A stretch of DNA of 64,000 bases from JBDHHQ01 sp039586035 (GCA_039586035.1 JBDHLD010000005.1:1-64000), one strand, 5' to 3'. Shown: positions 53,709 through 62,538, counted from the stretch's first letter. Program-made: numbers and translations. The notes: generated by a model not told the origin, from the sequence alone.

Positions 53709-54578
53709 TCAGCTCGTCGCGGACGCCTCGCGCGGAGACGAAGGAGTCGATGGGCCAGATAGCCGCTGCATGCCCAGGATCCCGATGGCGATCAGTCCGA
53801 GGCTGATGACCTGAGCGACCGTCAGCACACCGAAGAAACGATCGTCCTTGGCGCGAACGAACTCCACCAGGAACCGCTCGGCTCCGGCCATCGCCATCCA
53901 TAGCATCCAGAGCCAACCCGCTCGGTGAGAGTGATCCCTGAGCCGCCAGAGGATCAGGAAGATCAGGGTCGACATGGCGACCTCATAGAGCTGCGTTGGG
54001 TGCACCGGGACGACCTGACCGTACTGCTCCACGAGCTCCGGGGGCACCTCGACGCCGAAGTAGTCCTCCAGGACGGCAACCGTGGTCGGCGGGCTCCCCT
54101 CGGGAAAACGAACCCCGTACCAGCCCCCCGTGGGTCGGCCGTAGTCGTCACCGACCAGAAAACACCCGACCCGGCCCACGGCGTAGGCGATGGCGAGGGG
54201 CGGCGCGTGGATATCGGCCATCTTCCCCAAAGGATAACCGAAGCGGCGGACCTGCCAGATGATCAACAGCGTGGCGCAGATGAAGCCGCCGTACCAGACG
54301 AGGCCGGCCCGGGAGAAGATCAACCCCGCCGGGTCCTCCATGAGCCTGGGCCAGTTGAGCAGGATGTAGTAGAGCTTCGCGCCGCCGATCCCGCCGATGA
54401 CCGCCGCGAAGACGAAATCCCAGGCTCGATCGGGATCGAATCCGTTCCGCTCCATCTCGGCCCGGAGAAGGAAGCCCGCGGTGAGAAATGACAGGAGCAT
54501 CATCACCCCGAACGAGGTGACCGGCTCGCCGCCGAGGATCGGGATCCACTCGGGAATGCGGAAAAGGATCGGAAGCAC
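53709..54578 (-). CDS. lgt: Prolipoprotein diacylglyceryl transferase
   Basis: A 289-residue inner-membrane enzyme that attaches diacylglycerol to the lipobox Cys of prolipoproteins, the first lipoprotein-maturation step. About seven hydrophobic helices. The Lgt signature region GRVGCFLVGDDYGRPT (family GRIGNFINGE) contains the essential Arg, and RAGLVWYGGFICA corresponds to the conserved HGGL-type loop. HPTQLYEVAMSTLIF and ERFLVEFVRAKDD complete the match. Starts at GTG 54578. Several lipoproteins elsewhere in the window (the GH3 NagZ, NamZ) would be its clients. Confidence 0.93.
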   Translation of the reverse strand: MLPILFRIPEWIPILGGEPVTSFGVMMLLSFLTAGFLLRAEMERNGFDPDRAWDFVFAAVIGGIGGAKLYYILLNWPRLMEDPAGLIFSRAGLVWYGGFICATLLIIWQVRRFGYPLGKMADIHAPPLAIAYAVGRVGCFLVGDDYGRPTGGWYGVRFPEGSPPTTVAVLEDYFGVEVPPELVEQYGQVVPVHPTQLYEVAMSTLIFLILWRLRDHSHRAGWLWMLWMAMAGAERFLVEFVRAKDDRFFGVLTVAQVISLGLIAIGILGMQRLSGPSTPSSPREASATS

Positions 54579-54599
54579 GTGTCGGTTTCCTGTGGGTGG

Positions 54600-55661
54600 T
54601 CAGTGCGTCGAGTCCGTGTGTCGTACCATCCCGGGAAACGGCAGGTCGGCGCGGGCTGACGAGTCGAGCCCGCCCACTTCGTCGCGCTCCAGGCGGAACA
54701 GCGCCGCACGGGCCACCGTCGCGCCGTTGTCGAGCGAGAGACGGGGAGAGGCGTGGAACGAGCGGCCGCCGGGCGCCAGCGCCTCGACCATCCGCTCCTT
54801 CAACCGACCATTGGCGGAGACACCTCCCCCCAGAACCACCCGCTCGCAGCCCGTCTCCTTCACGGCGCGGACGGTCTTGCTCACCAGCACGTCTACCGCG
54901 GCTTCCTGGAAGCTGGCCGCCACGTGGGCCCGCTCCTCTTCGAGCGTCCCCGACTGCCGCAGCCGATCCACCTCCAGGGCCACTGCGGTCTTGAGACCGC
55001 TGAACGAGAAGTCGTAGTAGCCGGAGTCTCCGGGCCGCTGGTTCCCTCGCAGCATGGGCCGCGGGAAGCGGAAGCGGGCGCCGTCGCCCGCCAGCGCCGT
55101 GCGCTCGATCGACGGACCACCCGGATAGGGTAGGCCGAGAAGCTTGGCCACCTTGTCGAAGGCCTCGCCGGCGGCGTCGTCCCTGGTTTCCCCGAGCAAT
55201 CGGTAGCGCCCCCACTCGGGGCACGACAGGAGCAGCGTATGTCCTCCCGACACGAGCAGGCCCACGAACGGCGGCGCAGCTTCAGGATCCTCGAGAACGG
55301 GTCCGAAGAGGTGGGCCTCCATGTGGTGCACAGGGACCAGCGGCTTGTCCAGCGCGTACGCCACCGCCTTGGCCCACGCCACGCCCACCAGCAGCGCGCC
55401 GATCAGCCCCGGACCGGCGGTCACGCCGATGGCGTCCACGTCCCGCAGGGCGCAGCCGGCCTGGGCGAGCGCGCCATCGACGACGTCATCGATGCGGCGG
55501 ACGTGCGCTCGGGCGGCCAGCTCCGGGACCACGCCTCCATAGAGCTCGTGGACGTCCTGGGACAGGATCACGTGCCCGAGGATCTCGCGCTCCCCCTTCA
55601 GCACGGCAGCCGCCGTCTCGTCGCAGCTCGTCTCGAGTCCGAGGATGACGGTCTCGCTCAT
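54600..55661 (-). CDS. tsaD: tRNA N6-adenosine threonylcarbamoyltransferase
   Basis: A 353-residue member of the Kae1/TsaD ASKHA family that transfers threonylcarbamoyl to A37 of ANN-decoding tRNAs with TsaB and TsaE. Motifs: ILGLETSCDETAAAV at the N-terminus, the metal-binding HHMEAHLFGP, LLVSGGHTLLL, GEAFDKVAKLLGLPYPGGPSIE, and the C-terminal VVLGGGVSANGRLKERM and LDNGATVARAAL (family D-N-A/G-A). ATGA overlap with ybbR upstream. TsaB and TsaE are not in the window. Confidence 0.95.
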   Translation of the reverse strand: MSETVILGLETSCDETAAAVLKGEREILGHVILSQDVHELYGGVVPELAARAHVRRIDDVVDGALAQAGCALRDVDAIGVTAGPGLIGALLVGVAWAKAVAYALDKPLVPVHHMEAHLFGPVLEDPEAAPPFVGLLVSGGHTLLLSCPEWGRYRLLGETRDDAAGEAFDKVAKLLGLPYPGGPSIERTALAGDGARFRFPRPMLRGNQRPGDSGYYDFSFSGLKTAVALEVDRLRQSGTLEEERAHVAASFQEAAVDVLVSKTVRAVKETGCERVVLGGGVSANGRLKERMVEALAPGGRSFHASPRLSLDNGATVARAALFRLERDEVGGLDSSARADLPFPGMVRHTDSTH

Positions 55662-56602
55662 TGCTCCATCGATCGGCGGGCCACCACGGTGTCCGAGGCG
55701 GGCGTTGCCATGACCAGCGCAGGGAAGCCCTCGAGGCGCACCGGGACCCTGCGTTCCTCTCCAGGCGCCAGGTCCGTCAGGTCCTCGGCGCGGACCAGGG
55801 CGCGAAGGAGGCTGGGCTCCAGTCCTTCGATGCGGCTTCGAGCCCCGACGAGCCGCACCTGGACCGTGTCCCGGCTGAGCTCGAGGCCGCCGCCGCCCGG
55901 ATCGTCAGCGGCGATGGACAGCGTCACGACCCGCTCAGCCGACTCCTCGAGGGCCACGCGCACCGTGGCCGAATCGGGACTGATGCCCAGATCCGCCAGG
56001 CCCGCCCGGTCGACGGGGAGCGTGTGCGCGCCCGACTCCCGGAGGCTCTCGAGCTCGATGGGCGCCAGAAACACCGTGTCGATCCCGGCGACTCGGCTGG
56101 AGGGGCCCCTCAGACGCACCGTCGGAGGGACCGCAGCCAGTGGCTGCGTCAGCGCCACCGACTCATCGAGCGTGCCACGGGTCCTGATGCCCACGGGGCG
56201 ATCCGCAGTCTCCATCGGCTCGAAGTGGAGACGCACGCTGCCGGGACGGATGTCCTGAACCACCAGGCCCTGGAGACCGCCATTGGCCACCCATTCGCTG
56301 CGTAGGCCGATGGAGGTGTCCGGTGACGTCACCGCTTCGATGGGCACCCGGACCGACGTGCCCTCGACCGCTACCCGCAGAATCTCGCTGGCGGGCCCCC
56401 CGAAGAGGACCTGCACCGTGCCGGGGAGCGGCTCGCCCACCAGCGCCCAGCTCGCGTCGTTGACCTCGACGTTCACCCGGGCGGGAATGCTCTGCCGGTT
56501 CGCGGAGTCGATCCGCACCGTCACCCACAGCAAGACTGCGATCGCGAACGCGGAGAGCTTGAGTTGCCAGTTCCGCGAGAGGACGCCGGGGATCAGTCCC
56601 AT
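55658..56602 (-). CDS. YbbR/CdaR-domain protein
   Basis: A 314-residue protein with one N-terminal membrane helix (about 13-30, WQLKLSAFAIAVLLWVTVRI, the usual YbbR opening) and three to four extracytoplasmic YbbR-type beta repeats (PVGIRTRGTLDESVALTQPL; VRLRGPSSRVAGIDTVFLAPIEL; VTLSIAADD; VQVRLVGARSRIEGLEPSLL). In Firmicutes the CdaR protein modulates the diadenylate cyclase CdaA next to it; here no cdaA is adjacent and the gene lies between tlpA and tsaD, so cyclic-di-AMP control is not supported by context. Overlaps tsaD by four bases. Confidence 0.85.
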   Translation of the reverse strand: MGLIPGVLSRNWQLKLSAFAIAVLLWVTVRIDSANRQSIPARVNVEVNDASWALVGEPLPGTVQVLFGGPASEILRVAVEGTSVRVPIEAVTSPDTSIGLRSEWVANGGLQGLVVQDIRPGSVRLHFEPMETADRPVGIRTRGTLDESVALTQPLAAVPPTVRLRGPSSRVAGIDTVFLAPIELESLRESGAHTLPVDRAGLADLGISPDSATVRVALEESAERVVTLSIAADDPGGGGLELSRDTVQVRLVGARSRIEGLEPSLLRALVRAEDLTDLAPGEERRVPVRLEGFPALVMATPASDTVVARRSMEQ

Positions 56603-56606
56603 GGCG

Positions 56607-57164
56607 TCAGCCGTCCAGAAGGCGTTCGATGAGCTCCCGGTTCTCTCCGGCGTCCCACTCCATGGCGCCGATCACCTTCTTGTAAATCGTGCCGTCGCGT
56701 CCGATGAGGAACGACTCGGGGACCCCGGTGGTCTGGTAGGTCCGTTGGATGCCGCCGGAGGGATCGTGCAGGATCGTGAACGTCAGGCCCAGGGAGTCGG
56801 CGAAAGCCCAGACATTGCCACCTGGTCGGCCAGCCGAATCGACCTCTCCCAGTCGGGCGTCCACGCTGACCGCCAGAATCTCGAAGTCCTCGTGCTCCAG
56901 CGCTTCCCACAGGCGCTGCATCGAAGGCATTTCCTTCAAGCACGGAGGACACCAGGTCGCCCAGATGTTGACCAGGACGACCTTCTCGCCGCGTTCGTCG
57001 AGGCGCGATTCCTGTCCGTCGGGGCCCAGGGCCACGAAGTGCGGAGCCACGCTCCCGGGGCCCAGGGGCGCGAATCGGTCACGGCCCGCCCACGCCGCCA
57101 GCAGCACCAGAAGTGCGGCCAGCGCGGCTACGGCGTAAGGCAACCTGGTCGGGCGACGCTCCAT
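56607..57164 (-). CDS. Membrane-anchored thioredoxin-like protein (TlpA/ResA type)
   Basis: A 185-residue thiol-disulfide protein with an N-terminal anchor (about 9-26, LPYAVAALAALLVLLAAW) and a periplasmic thioredoxin domain. The redox site is WATWCPPCLKEMP and the cis-Pro region GVPESFLIGRDGTIYKKVIGA. TlpA/ResA proteins reduce apocytochrome c or assemble haem c, which would serve the dihaem cytochrome elsewhere in the window, though the gene is far from it. It lies four bases upstream of ybbR and 70 bases after the PASTA gene. Confidence 0.9.
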   Translation of the reverse strand: MERRPTRLPYAVAALAALLVLLAAWAGRDRFAPLGPGSVAPHFVALGPDGQESRLDERGEKVVLVNIWATWCPPCLKEMPSMQRLWEALEHEDFEILAVSVDARLGEVDSAGRPGGNVWAFADSLGLTFTILHDPSGGIQRTYQTTGVPESFLIGRDGTIYKKVIGAMEWDAGENRELIERLLDG

Positions 57165-57234
57165 GAAGACGGACGACTCCGGTCGGGGTGACTCATTGAC
57201 GGGGACGAGCCCCGGATTTCTACGAGTTCAGGGG

Positions 57235-58065
57235 TCAATTGTTCCTGGAGTCACGGGCGTCCCGCGCCACCACCACGCGGACGGCGCTGCCCTGCTCCAC
57301 CATGGTCTCGGGCTCGGGCTCCTGCTCGATGACGGTGCCCCGGTCGAGCCCGAAGCGAAAGCGTGTTTCGACCTCCGGGACACGGAGCTCCAACCCCTCG
57401 AGAAGCGTGAGGGCCTCGGCCTCCGGGAGCCCGAGGAGGTCCGGCATTTCCACCAGGGGCGGCCCGCGGCTCACGGCCACGGCCACGGATCCCGGCAGCG
57501 CCAACTCGGTTCCAGGCTCCGGGTCCACTGCCACCACGGTCCCGCGAAACTCCCTGGAGTCGACGCTGTCCAACGCGACCTGGAATCCGGTCGCCTGGAG
57601 TACGGTCGCCGCCCTCTCCGCTCGGAAGCGCAGGACGTCGGGGATCTGACGACGCTCCGGGCCCATCGAGTAGGTCACTTCCACCTCGGAGGCGGGGCGC
57701 GTGAGTTGCCCGGGGAGGGGACTTTGTCCCAGGACGATGCCCTGGGGCGCGGTGGGGTGCCGAATGGAATCGGAACGCCCCATGCTCAGCCCCATGCCGT
57801 CGAGTCGTTGGAGGGCTTCGGTGAGCGTGAGCCCCCTGAGATCCGGCGCGCCCACGAGGTCGTCGGGCGGCGGCGGCGCAGGGAATAGCAAAGACGTGCT
57901 GATGAGGTAACCCAGGCCGAGCCCGACCAGGCAGATGCCCACGGCGGCCCCGGCCAACGTCAGGCTGCGCCCGGCCCCTGACCCGGATGCGTCACCGTGC
58001 TGGTCGTCTCCGTCGTCGGGCCTCCGGCCGAACCGTCGCCTGCGAATCGAGCTTCCCAGATTCAT
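57235..58065 (-). CDS. Membrane-anchored PASTA-domain protein
   Basis: A 276-residue protein with a basic cytoplasmic start, one transmembrane helix (about 35-60, LTLAGAAVGICLVGLGLGYLI) and three extracytoplasmic PASTA repeats (VGAPDLRGLTLTEALQRLDGMGL; IPDVLRFRAERAATVLQATGF; EMPDLLGLPEAEALTLLEGLEL). PASTA repeats bind peptidoglycan fragments in PknB-type kinases and penicillin-binding proteins; here no kinase or transpeptidase domain is attached. It overlaps rsmB by four bases (ATGA). A peptidoglycan-sensing or scaffold role is inferred. It is the second peptidoglycan-linked theme in the window. Confidence 0.85.
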   Translation of the reverse strand: MNLGSSIRRRRFGRRPDDGDDQHGDASGSGAGRSLTLAGAAVGICLVGLGLGYLISTSLLFPAPPPPDDLVGAPDLRGLTLTEALQRLDGMGLSMGRSDSIRHPTAPQGIVLGQSPLPGQLTRPASEVEVTYSMGPERRQIPDVLRFRAERAATVLQATGFQVALDSVDSREFRGTVVAVDPEPGTELALPGSVAVAVSRGPPLVEMPDLLGLPEAEALTLLEGLELRVPEVETRFRFGLDRGTVIEQEPEPETMVEQGSAVRVVVARDARDSRNN

Positions 58066-59366
58066 GATACCCTACGGAGCCGGGCCGCGAACGCTCCGTC
58101 GGAACCGGAGGCCCACGGTCTCACGAACAGCTGTCCGACCTCGTCGAGCAGCTCAGGGAGCACTGCATCGGTCGCCTCGATCCTGTATTCCCCATGTCTC
58201 GCAAGGAAAGACTTCACCTGCTCCTCGTTTTCTTCGGCCTCGAGCGTACACGTGGAGTACACCAGAAGCCCGCCTGATGGTACCACCGAAGCGGCGCCAT
58301 CGAGAATCGAACGCTGTACGCCGACCAGAGCCTCGAGGTCCCTGCTCCCCAGGCGCCACTTCAAGTCCGGGTGACGCCGGATGGTGCCGGTTCCGCTGCA
58401 CGGCACGTCGACCAGGACGCCCCGCGCCTCGTTCAGGGGGAGCGCCTCGGCCCTGGCGGCCACCACCCCGATCCGGCTCCCCAACCTCTCCACCGTCTCC
58501 CGGAGGCGCTGCAGACGCGCCAACGATTTGTCTGCCGCCACAAGGTATCCGGCCGTCTCGGCCAGGGCGACCGCCTTGCCGCCCGGGGCCGCGCATGCGT
58601 CCGCGACGAGCCAACCGTCCGGGATGTCGGCGTAGTGCGTCACGAGGGCGGCGGCCGGATCCTGGATGATGCCGCGGACACGACCCAGCGCCTCCCGGGG
58701 TGACAACCCCGAGGGCAACTCGACGCAACCGCTGCCGAGCGCACTGGGCAGCGCGCCGGGCCCGAGCGCTTCCAGGGCCGTTTCGGCCGCCACTCCCAGC
58801 GGGCGCAGATACACAGACGGCACCCTGTTGTTCGCCTCGACCAGATCCAGAACGACCGAGAAGGGCCACCGCTTCAACCAGCGCTCCACCAGCCACCGGG
58901 GATGGGAGTGCCAGGTGGACAGGAAACCGGCGGGATCGGACGCGCGGTCGGGAAAGAGGCTCCGATCCGCTCCCCCACGGCCCACTGCCCTCAGAACGGC
59001 GTTCACCATACGCGCCGCGCCGGCGCCACCGACGCGGCGCGCCTGGTCCACGGCCTGTGAGACCGCCGCGTAGGCTGGAACGCCCTCCATGTACAGGAGC
59101 TGGAAGGACCCCATCCGGAGCAGGTCGACGAGAGAGGCGTCGACAGAGGCCAGACCCCGACGCAGGTGCGCGTCGAGCAGGTGATCGAGGCGACCCCGCA
59201 GCCGCAGGGTGCCGAATGTGCATTCGCGCGCCCACCGACGGTCCCGATCGTCGAGGCCGGCGGTGGCTTCCGCGAAGGCACCGTCCAAGAGAGCCCCCGC
59301 CGACACGCGGCCGAGCGTGCGAAGGGTCGCACGCCGCGCCGGCGTCAGGGCAGAGCCCGGCGTCAT
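58062..59366 (-). CDS. rsmB: 16S rRNA (cytosine-967-C5)-methyltransferase
   Basis: A 434-residue SAM-dependent RNA methyltransferase of the RsmB/NOL1 family. The N-terminal NusB-like RNA-binding helices (about 1-140, with RWARECTFGTLRLRGRLDHLLD) precede the Rossmann domain. SAM and catalytic motifs: DACAAPGGKAVALAE, DVPCSGTGTIRRHPDLKW (first active Cys) and VYSTCTLEAEENEEQV (second). It ends in the overlap with the PASTA gene. In many bacteria it follows fmt directly; here the thi genes intervene. Confidence 0.93.
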   Translation of the reverse strand: MTPGSALTPARRATLRTLGRVSAGALLDGAFAEATAGLDDRDRRWARECTFGTLRLRGRLDHLLDAHLRRGLASVDASLVDLLRMGSFQLLYMEGVPAYAAVSQAVDQARRVGGAGAARMVNAVLRAVGRGGADRSLFPDRASDPAGFLSTWHSHPRWLVERWLKRWPFSVVLDLVEANNRVPSVYLRPLGVAAETALEALGPGALPSALGSGCVELPSGLSPREALGRVRGIIQDPAAALVTHYADIPDGWLVADACAAPGGKAVALAETAGYLVAADKSLARLQRLRETVERLGSRIGVVAARAEALPLNEARGVLVDVPCSGTGTIRRHPDLKWRLGSRDLEALVGVQRSILDGAASVVPSGGLLVYSTCTLEAEENEEQVKSFLARHGEYRIEATDAVLPELLDEVGQLFVRPWASGSDGAFAARLRRVS

Positions 59367-59394
59367 GGCGGCGAGGGGTGGACCGATCCCCCGG

Positions 59395-60231
59395 TCAGTC
59401 CAACATCCCGGCGGTGGGGGACGAGGGCACCGCGATCTCTCGGCTCGGCATGCGGCCCGCCAGGTAGGCCATGCGTCCGGCGATCACGGCGTGGCGCATG
59501 GCGGCCGCCATGGCCACGGGGTCGTCCGCCGCCGCGATGGCGGTGTTCATCAGGACTCCGTCCACGCCCTGTTCCATGGTGACGCAGGCATCCGAGGCGG
59601 TCCCGACGCCCGCGTCCACGATCACGGGCACCGCGAGCCGGCTCTTGATCTCGCGGATGTAGTAGGGGTTCACCACACCGAGGCCACTGCCGATGGGGCT
59701 GGCCAGGGGCATGACGGCCACGCAGCCGGCGTCTTCGAGTCGAAGAGCCATGACGAGATCGTCGTTCGTGTACGCCATCACCTTGAAACCCTCGTCAGCC
59801 AGCACACGGGCCGCTTCCAGGGTCGCCTGGGTGTCGGGAAGGAGCGTGCGCTCGTCGCCGATCACCTCGAGCTTGATCCACTCGTTGAAGCCAGCCGCCC
59901 GAGCCAGGCGGGCGTAGCGCAGCGCGTCTTCGGCCGTGTAGCAGCCAGCCGTGTTGGCGAGGAGAAAGAACTCCTCCGGATCGAGATGGTGGAGGATCGC
60001 TTCCTCCTTGGTCCGGTCCAGATCGACCCGTCGTACGGCCACCGTCACCATCGCCGCGCCGCTGGCCCGGATGGCCTCGACCATGGTTTCGTTGTCCGGG
60101 TACTTGCCCGTGCCGACGATGAGCCGCGTGTGAAAGCCTCTCCCACCGATCTCCAGCGGATCGTCCGTCACATCGGTTCTGGCGGCCGTAGCCGTCATCC
60201 CTGTGTCTTCCTTCATCGTGCTCCGACTCAC
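59395..60231 (-). CDS. thiG: Thiazole synthase ThiG
   Basis: A 278-residue TIM-barrel enzyme that builds the thiazole phosphate of thiamine from 1-deoxyxylulose-5-phosphate, ThiS-thiocarboxylate and an iminoacetate. Motifs: RLIVGTGKYPDNETM, MVTVAVRRVDL, EFFLLANTAGCYTAEDAL, the Schiff-base Lys in EWIKLEVIGDE, and AVMPLASPIGSGLGVVNPYYI. The GTG at 60231 overlaps the thiS stop as GTGA; an ATG at 60216 with GGAG just upstream is a credible alternative start. Next leftward is rsmB, 28 bases on. Confidence 0.94.
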   Translation of the reverse strand: MSRSTMKEDTGMTATAARTDVTDDPLEIGGRGFHTRLIVGTGKYPDNETMVEAIRASGAAMVTVAVRRVDLDRTKEEAILHHLDPEEFFLLANTAGCYTAEDALRYARLARAAGFNEWIKLEVIGDERTLLPDTQATLEAARVLADEGFKVMAYTNDDLVMALRLEDAGCVAVMPLASPIGSGLGVVNPYYIREIKSRLAVPVIVDAGVGTASDACVTMEQGVDGVLMNTAIAAADDPVAMAAAMRHAVIAGRMAYLAGRMPSREIAVPSSPTAGMLD

Positions 60232-60455
60232 CCTCCGCCCACGAAGTGGACGAGCTCGATGGTGTCTCCGTCGTGCACCCCGACCTCGCCGTACCGACCT
60301 CTGCTGAGAATCTCACGGTTCAGCTCTACGACGACCAGAGCCGGGTTGAGCCCCAGGGACTCGACCAGCGCCCGGACGGTGAGGCCGGCCTCGATCTGCC
60401 GGGGCTTTCCGTTGAGCTGTACGGCGATCTGATCCGTCGAATCCGTTGTATCCAT
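60228..60455 (-). CDS. thiS: Sulfur-carrier protein ThiS
   Basis: A 75-residue ubiquitin-fold sulfur carrier. It has the family beta-grasp pattern (AVQLNGKPRQIEAGLTVRALVESLGL, then VVVELNREILSR) and, decisively, ends in a Gly-Gly tail (HFVGGG), whose terminal Gly is thiocarboxylated before donating sulfur to ThiG. Four bases from the tenI/thiE-like gene on one side and GTGA-overlapping thiG on the other. No thiF or thiO gene lies adjacent. Confidence 0.92.
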   Translation of the reverse strand: MDTTDSTDQIAVQLNGKPRQIEAGLTVRALVESLGLNPALVVVELNREILSRGRYGEVGVHDGDTIELVHFVGGG

Positions 60456-60459
60456 CTGC

Positions 60460-61080
60460 CTAGCTCCTCAAGGCTGCCAGGTAGTCTCCCACGGCCTGGC
60501 CCGGGTCCGCCGCGTCCCAGATGCCGGAGAGCACGGCCACGCCGTGAGCCCCGGCCTCGACCACCCCCCTAACCCGTTCGGGCGTGATTCCGCCGATGGC
60601 GAGCACCGGCACGGCAGTGGCCTCGCTCACCTCCGCGACGACGTCGACGCCGGCGCCTCGCCCGTCCGGGTGCGACGCCGAAGGGAACACGGTCCCGAGC
60701 ACCAGGAAGTCAGCCGAAGAGCGCGCCGCGCGGCGCGCTGCAGCCGGGTCGTGGACCGAGGCCCCCACCAGGCGATGGGGCCCCACAAGCCGTCGTGCGG
60801 CCCCGACCGGGATCGACCGCTTGCCCAGGTTGACCCCCGGCAGGTCGAGGCACAATGCCACGTCGACCCGATCGTTGACGAGGAGCTGGGCGCCCAGCCT
60901 CGAGGCGGACTCGCGCAGTGCCGAAGCGACCTCGTACACCAGGGCTCCCGTGGCCCGGGGGCCTCTCACGTGCAGCGCCAGGTGCTCTGCACCGGCCTCG
61001 AGCACGGGCAGCGCCCGGGCCACGACGGCGGGCAGCGCCAGGATTCGGTCGTCGGTGACGACGTGGAGCCGTGCGATCAA
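60460..61080 (-). CDS. ThiE/TenI-family protein (thiamine-phosphate synthase or thiazole tautomerase)
   Basis: A 206-residue TIM-barrel protein of the ThiE/TenI family. It opens RLHVVTDDRIL. The ThiE pyrophosphate motif QLREK is replaced by LALHVRGP, and GVHLGQ is GVNLGK, whereas the C-terminal AIGGITPERVR...GVAVLSGIWDAADP matches TenI-like proteins closely. VNDRVDVAL and LVLGTVFPSASHPDGRG are shared by both branches. So thiazole tautomerase (TenI) is at least as likely as thiamine-phosphate synthase. The TTG start at 61080 overlaps the fmt stop (TTGA). Clusters with thiS and thiG. Confidence 0.8.
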   Translation of the reverse strand: MIARLHVVTDDRILALPAVVARALPVLEAGAEHLALHVRGPRATGALVYEVASALRESASRLGAQLLVNDRVDVALCLDLPGVNLGKRSIPVGAARRLVGPHRLVGASVHDPAAARRAARSSADFLVLGTVFPSASHPDGRGAGVDVVAEVSEATAVPVLAIGGITPERVRGVVEAGAHGVAVLSGIWDAADPGQAVGDYLAALRS

Positions 61081-62003
61081 TCGAACGTCTGACCCGCCTC
61101 GACTCCCCGTCCGCTGATCCAATCGCTGGCCAGCATGCGCCGGCGGCCGGACGGCTGCACCTCGTCGAGCTTCAGAGCCCCGTCGGCCGTCGCGACGACC
61201 AGACCATGCGCCCGATCTGCGGCGAGCACCGTCCCCACGGGGCCCTCGCCGGCCGCCAAGCTCGGCCGGAACACCTTCACCGGCTGACCGTCGAGGACAG
61301 TCCAGGCGCCGGGCACCTCGTCCATGCCGCGGATGAGGTTGGACAGCTCCACGCCGGGGCGATCCCAATCGATGCGAGCCAGCTGCCGGGTCACCTTGGG
61401 CGCGAAGGTCGCCAGCGAGTGGTCCTGCTCCACCTCTTCCAACGCGTCGCCCTCCAGAAGGGCCAGCGTCTCGACCAGGTCCCCGGCACCGACCTCCGAA
61501 AGCCGCAGAGACAGATCCGAGGCCGTCTCACCCTCCAGGATGGGCTCCTCGTTCTGGAAGAGGATCGGCCCGGCGTCCATCTCCTTCACCATCCGAATGA
61601 CCGTTACGCCCGTCACCTCGTACCCCCGGACGATGGCCCAGGTGATGGGAGCGGCGCCGCGCAGCTCGGGGAGAAGCGAGGCGTGCAGGTTGATGGAGCC
61701 GTGGGGTGGCACGGCAAGGACCTCCGGTTTGAGGATGTGCCCGTAGGCCACCACGACGGAGATTTCGGGCTCGAGGCCTCGGATCGCCTCGAGGAATGAA
61801 TCTCCCCACGGCCGCTCCGGTTGGAGAACGAGGAACCCCTCCTCCTCGGCCATCTGCTTTACGGGCGACTCTCGGAGCTTCCTGCCGCGGCCGGCGGGGC
61901 GGTCCGGCTGCGTGATCACGCCGACGATCTCGTGCCCTTCTCCAGCGAGGGCTCCCAGGGACGGAAGCGCGAAGTACGGCGTCCCCCAGAACAGCACCCT
62001 CAC
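61077..62003 (-). CDS. fmt: Methionyl-tRNA formyltransferase
   Basis: A 308-residue enzyme formylating Met-tRNAi. N-terminal Rossmann domain VLFWGTPYFALPSL, the 10-formyl-THF signature SINLHASLLPELRGAAPITWAI with catalytic Asn and His, then DAGPILFQNEEPI. The C-terminal OB-fold tRNA-binding domain follows (KVFRPSLAAGEGPVGTV...LKLDEVQPSGRRRM). GTG at 62003 overlaps the def stop as GTGA, the usual def-fmt coupling. A longer frame upstream belongs to the def region. Confidence 0.95.
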   Translation of the reverse strand: MRVLFWGTPYFALPSLGALAGEGHEIVGVITQPDRPAGRGRKLRESPVKQMAEEEGFLVLQPERPWGDSFLEAIRGLEPEISVVVAYGHILKPEVLAVPPHGSINLHASLLPELRGAAPITWAIVRGYEVTGVTVIRMVKEMDAGPILFQNEEPILEGETASDLSLRLSEVGAGDLVETLALLEGDALEEVEQDHSLATFAPKVTRQLARIDWDRPGVELSNLIRGMDEVPGAWTVLDGQPVKVFRPSLAAGEGPVGTVLAADRAHGLVVATADGALKLDEVQPSGRRRMLASDWISGRGVEAGQTFD

Positions 62004-62521
62004 GGCGTTGCCGCCTCGGCCTGCGCCTTCTTCCATTTCTTCAAGAGCATACGTCGCTTGAGGGCCGAGACCCGGTCGAGGAACAAGACACCGTCCAGGT
62101 GATCGATCTCGTGTTGCAGGGCTCGCGAGAGCAGGCCACTGGCCCGGACCGTCACGCGGGCGCCGGCCGGATCCCTGCCTTCCACTACGACCGTGGCCGG
62201 GCGCTCTACGATCTCTTCCAAGCCCGGAATGCTGAGGCAGCCTTCGGGAGCCCGCTCCGTCTGCTCATCGACGGCCACGATCCGGGGGTTGACGAGGGCG
62301 AACCGTCCGCCTTCCTCCTCCTCGGATTCGGGGACGTCGACGACCATCACGCGAACGGACAAACCGATCTGCGGGGCGGCGAGACCGATGCCACTCGCGT
62401 GGTACATGGTCTCGAACATGTCCTGCACCAGCTCTTCGAGGTCCGGGCCGAAGGCCTCCAGCTCCTGGGCCCTCTCCCGAAGGACCGGGTCACCGAAGAT
62501 GCGGATTTCCCGTAACGCCAT
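62000..62521 (-). CDS. def: Peptide deformylase
   Basis: A 173-residue Fe/Zn enzyme removing the formyl group from nascent proteins. All three motifs are intact: SGIGLAAPQIG, EGCLSIPGL (metal Cys) and LQHEIDHLDG (metal His residues with catalytic Glu). The C-terminus ends in a basic helix (KRRMLLKKWKK). Pairs with fmt through a GTGA overlap; 17 bases after yajC. Confidence 0.97.
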   Translation of the reverse strand: MALREIRIFGDPVLRERAQELEAFGPDLEELVQDMFETMYHASGIGLAAPQIGLSVRVMVVDVPESEEEEGGRFALVNPRIVAVDEQTERAPEGCLSIPGLEEIVERPATVVVEGRDPAGARVTVRASGLLSRALQHEIDHLDGVLFLDRVSALKRRMLLKKWKKAQAEAATP

Positions 62522-62538
62522 ACTCCTGCTCTCTACTC

